Shown: positions 62,608-64,000 of the stretch, piece after piece | Position numbering within the stretch: position 1 is the first letter of the stretch | How the letters are laid out: each line of letters opens with the position of its first letter | Assembly: GCF_030413175.1 (NCBI RefSeq) | Contig: NZ_CP129212.1 | Coordinates: 5,990,450 to 6,054,449, forward strand | Direction: 5' to 3' | DNA length: 64,000 bases | Source of the DNA: Bradyrhizobium roseum | GTDB taxonomy: Bacteria; Pseudomonadota; Alphaproteobacteria; Rhizobiales; Xanthobacteraceae | The notes under the pieces: generated by a model | The model's input: the letters and a program-made list of their open reading frames with translations, nothing else | Databases searched by the model: none | What the model was told of the DNA's origin: nothing | Program-made: the position numbers and the translations under genes

Positions 62608-63171
62608 TCAGGTCTGATAGTCGAGCAGCAACGCCGAGAAGGAAGTGCTGCTGCTCGCGCTGGAAGTGCCGGAGGCGCTGTATGTCGTCGATGACGAAGC
62701 CTGCATGGATTCCTGCAGCGATTCCAGGAACTGCTTGAGGATGTCCTCGATGGAGGTTGCACTCGACGACGCGTCGTCGCTGGAGGACGCCTCGTCCGCG
62801 GGCGGCGGACCGCCGGGAGGGGGACCGCCGGCGTCGCGCGGGCCGCCGCCACCGCCGGGACCGTCGGCGAAGGCCGTCTTGAAAATATCCTGCAGTTCGC
62901 TGGCCTGCTCGGTGGTCAGCTTGCCGTCGGCCACCTGGCTGTTGATGAGATCGTCGATCTTCGACCGCAGATCGACGGGCCGCGCGCCGCTGGACTGGTC
63001 GCTGGCGCGGCTTGCCTGCAGCGCCGAATCGATATCGGTCAGCGCCGACGCCAGCGCGTCCTGGTCGGACGACTTGACGGCGCCGGATTTCACTTCGGAC
63101 AGCAACTCATCCTGCAACTTCTGGAGAGGCGACTGGTAGGTCTGGGCCGAGGCCGCCGAGATCGAGGTCAT
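62608..63171 (-). CDS. Hypothetical Ser/Gly/Pro-rich protein
   Basis: 187 residues from MTSISAASAQTYQSPLQKLQ with GGAG 7 nt upstream. A helical N-terminal half (LQDELLSEVKSGAVKSSDQD, IDDLINSQVADGKLTTEQAS) is followed by a glycine/proline stretch (GPGGGGGPRDAGGPP), an acidic-serine segment and a Ser/Thr-rich tail. No signal peptide or membrane span. It may be conserved in Bradyrhizobium but I do not recognise a function. Confidence 0.65.
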   Translation of the reverse strand: MTSISAASAQTYQSPLQKLQDELLSEVKSGAVKSSDQDALASALTDIDSALQASRASDQSSGARPVDLRSKIDDLINSQVADGKLTTEQASELQDIFKTAFADGPGGGGGPRDAGGPPPGGPPPADEASSSDDASSSATSIEDILKQFLESLQESMQASSSTTYSASGTSSASSSTSFSALLLDYQT

Positions 63172-63370
63172 GATAGCTCCAAGGAATCAAGGGGGGTCAG
63201 GTGATCGGTCGGGATACGCGTGGACGCCGCAACCGTAGGATCGCGTTTCTTAACGCGGTCTTGTCGTCGGCCCCCGCGCCTGTTGCCCGGTATTGCCCGC
63301 GCCGGTTCAGAAACATATGGAAACAAAAATAATTCGCGCCCGCGCCGAATCACCGACAAAAAGGAGCGGC

Positions 63371-64000
63371 ATGGCCCAGGCAATACCCAACATCCTCGTC
63401 GTCGAGGACGATCGCGAGACGCGGTCGCTGATCGCCAAATACCTGCGCAGCAACGCCTGCAACGTGGCGACCGCGGCTGACGGCCGCGAGATGGCCCGCG
63501 CCATGACCGACCGCCGCGTCGATCTGTTGATCCTCGACGTCATGCTGCCGGGCGAAGACGGGCTGACATTGTGCCGCAAGGTGCGCGCGCAATCGCAGAC
63601 CCCGATCATCATGCTGACCGCGCGCGGCGAGGATGTCGATCGCATCATGGGCCTGGAGATGGGCGCCGACGACTATCTGGCAAAGCCGTTCAACCCGCGC
63701 GAACTGCTGGCGCGGATCAACGCGGTGCTGCGCCGGCAGGCCGCAGCCTTGACCGCCAGCGCCAGCGAAGGCGCGACGGCGCTGACGTTCGCCGGCTGGC
63801 GGATCGATTTACGGCTGCGCGAGTTGCGCAACCCGCAAGGCGCGCATGTGGCGATGACCAGCGCGGAGTTCGATCTGCTCAGAACCTTCTGCGAGCGGCC
63901 GGGCCGCGTGCTGTCGCGCGACAGCCTGCTCGACCTCACGCAGGGCCGCAACGCCGGCTCGTTCGAGCGCTCCATCGACGTGCTGGTCAGCCGCATCCGC
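63371..64000 (+). CDS. OmpR-family response regulator, partial
   Basis: 210 residues up to the window edge. AAGGAG sits 5 nt before the ATG. Receiver domain: NILVVEDDRETR, phosphoacceptor Asp in LLILDVMLPGEDGLTL, Thr in IIMLTARGED and Lys in ADDYLAKPFNPRELLARI. From about 135 it is an OmpR winged HTH (TFAGWRIDLRLRELRNPQG, LDLTQGRNAGSFERSIDVLV) that runs off the end within the recognition helix. A kinase gene should follow outside the window. Confidence 0.93.
   Translation, partial: MAQAIPNILVVEDDRETRSLIAKYLRSNACNVATAADGREMARAMTDRRVDLLILDVMLPGEDGLTLCRKVRAQSQTPIIMLTARGEDVDRIMGLEMGADDYLAKPFNPRELLARINAVLRRQAAALTASASEGATALTFAGWRIDLRLRELRNPQGAHVAMTSAEFDLLRTFCERPGRVLSRDSLLDLTQGRNAGSFERSIDVLVSRIR

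Overview
The window reads as chromosome of a Bradyrhizobium-like alphaproteobacterium (Nitrobacteraceae). This is inferred from the high GC content, long coding sequences on both strands, a FixK-type box, rhizobial short palindromic repeats, and families common there (DUF2147, extensin-like, orphan Bug-type binding proteins, TetR/EmrAB pairs). No tRNA or rRNA was found; the only stable RNA seen is RNase P RNA.

1-6.3 kb is the start of the dcw cluster on the minus strand: rsmH-ftsL-ftsI-murE-murF, with overlapping start and stop codons and murF cut by the window edge. mraZ is absent upstream. 6.3-9.6 kb holds a peptidoglycan amidase and a P1B-type metal ATPase with a C-terminal hemerythrin domain, preceded by a perfect TTGA-N6-TCAA box. 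9.7-12.9 kb is an ECF42-like sigma-factor gene cut in two by a complete IS1182-family element with a 4-bp target duplication, next to its DGPF/YCII partner. rnpB follows at 13.0-13.4 kb.

13.7-17.3 kb carries two paralogous acyl-CoA dehydrogenases around an HTH regulator with a cysteine-rich C-terminus and a 26-bp palindromic operator. 17.4-22.3 kb has two alpha/beta hydrolases flanking an AraC regulator, then TauE and EamA transporters. 22.4-24.5 kb is an ABC exporter with a promoter, a 23-codon leader ORF and a structured leader. 24.5-25.2 kb is a RAYT transposase framed by REP palindromes. 25.2-29 kb is an EmrB-EmrA pump divergent from a TetR gene, with an operator whose two arms look like both -35 boxes.

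29-39.8 kb contains a TonB-dependent siderophore receptor, a KTSC protein, a TetR-controlled molybdenum hydroxylase operon, an extensin-like lipoprotein and two divergent DUF2147 proteins. 40-43.8 kb is a D-threonine-aldolase-like / Bug / HAD operon divergent from a LysR gene. 44-47.3 kb has a stand-alone DnaB-like ATPase, a FecR protein with a Pro/Gly/Gln tail and a Nudix hydrolase. 47.4-52.7 kb looks like envelope-lipid metabolism: phosphatidylserine decarboxylase, class III aminotransferase, a His-rich membrane protein, a Pmt-type methyltransferase and a GT4 glycosyltransferase. 52.8-56.8 kb encodes a TAXI protein, an L,D-transpeptidase and a DUF4403 protein. 56.8-62.3 kb is an ABC importer operon with a tandem nitrilase whose second domain has lost its nucleophile, plus a LysR gene. 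The window ends in an OmpR-type response regulator.

The points most worth following up are the hemerythrin P1B ATPase with its FixK box, the leader ORF upstream of the ABC exporter, the RAYT/REP unit, the dehydrogenase operator, the half-dead nitrilase and the overlapping divergent start codons of the lipid genes. I did not find an obviously new multi-gene system such as a defence island.
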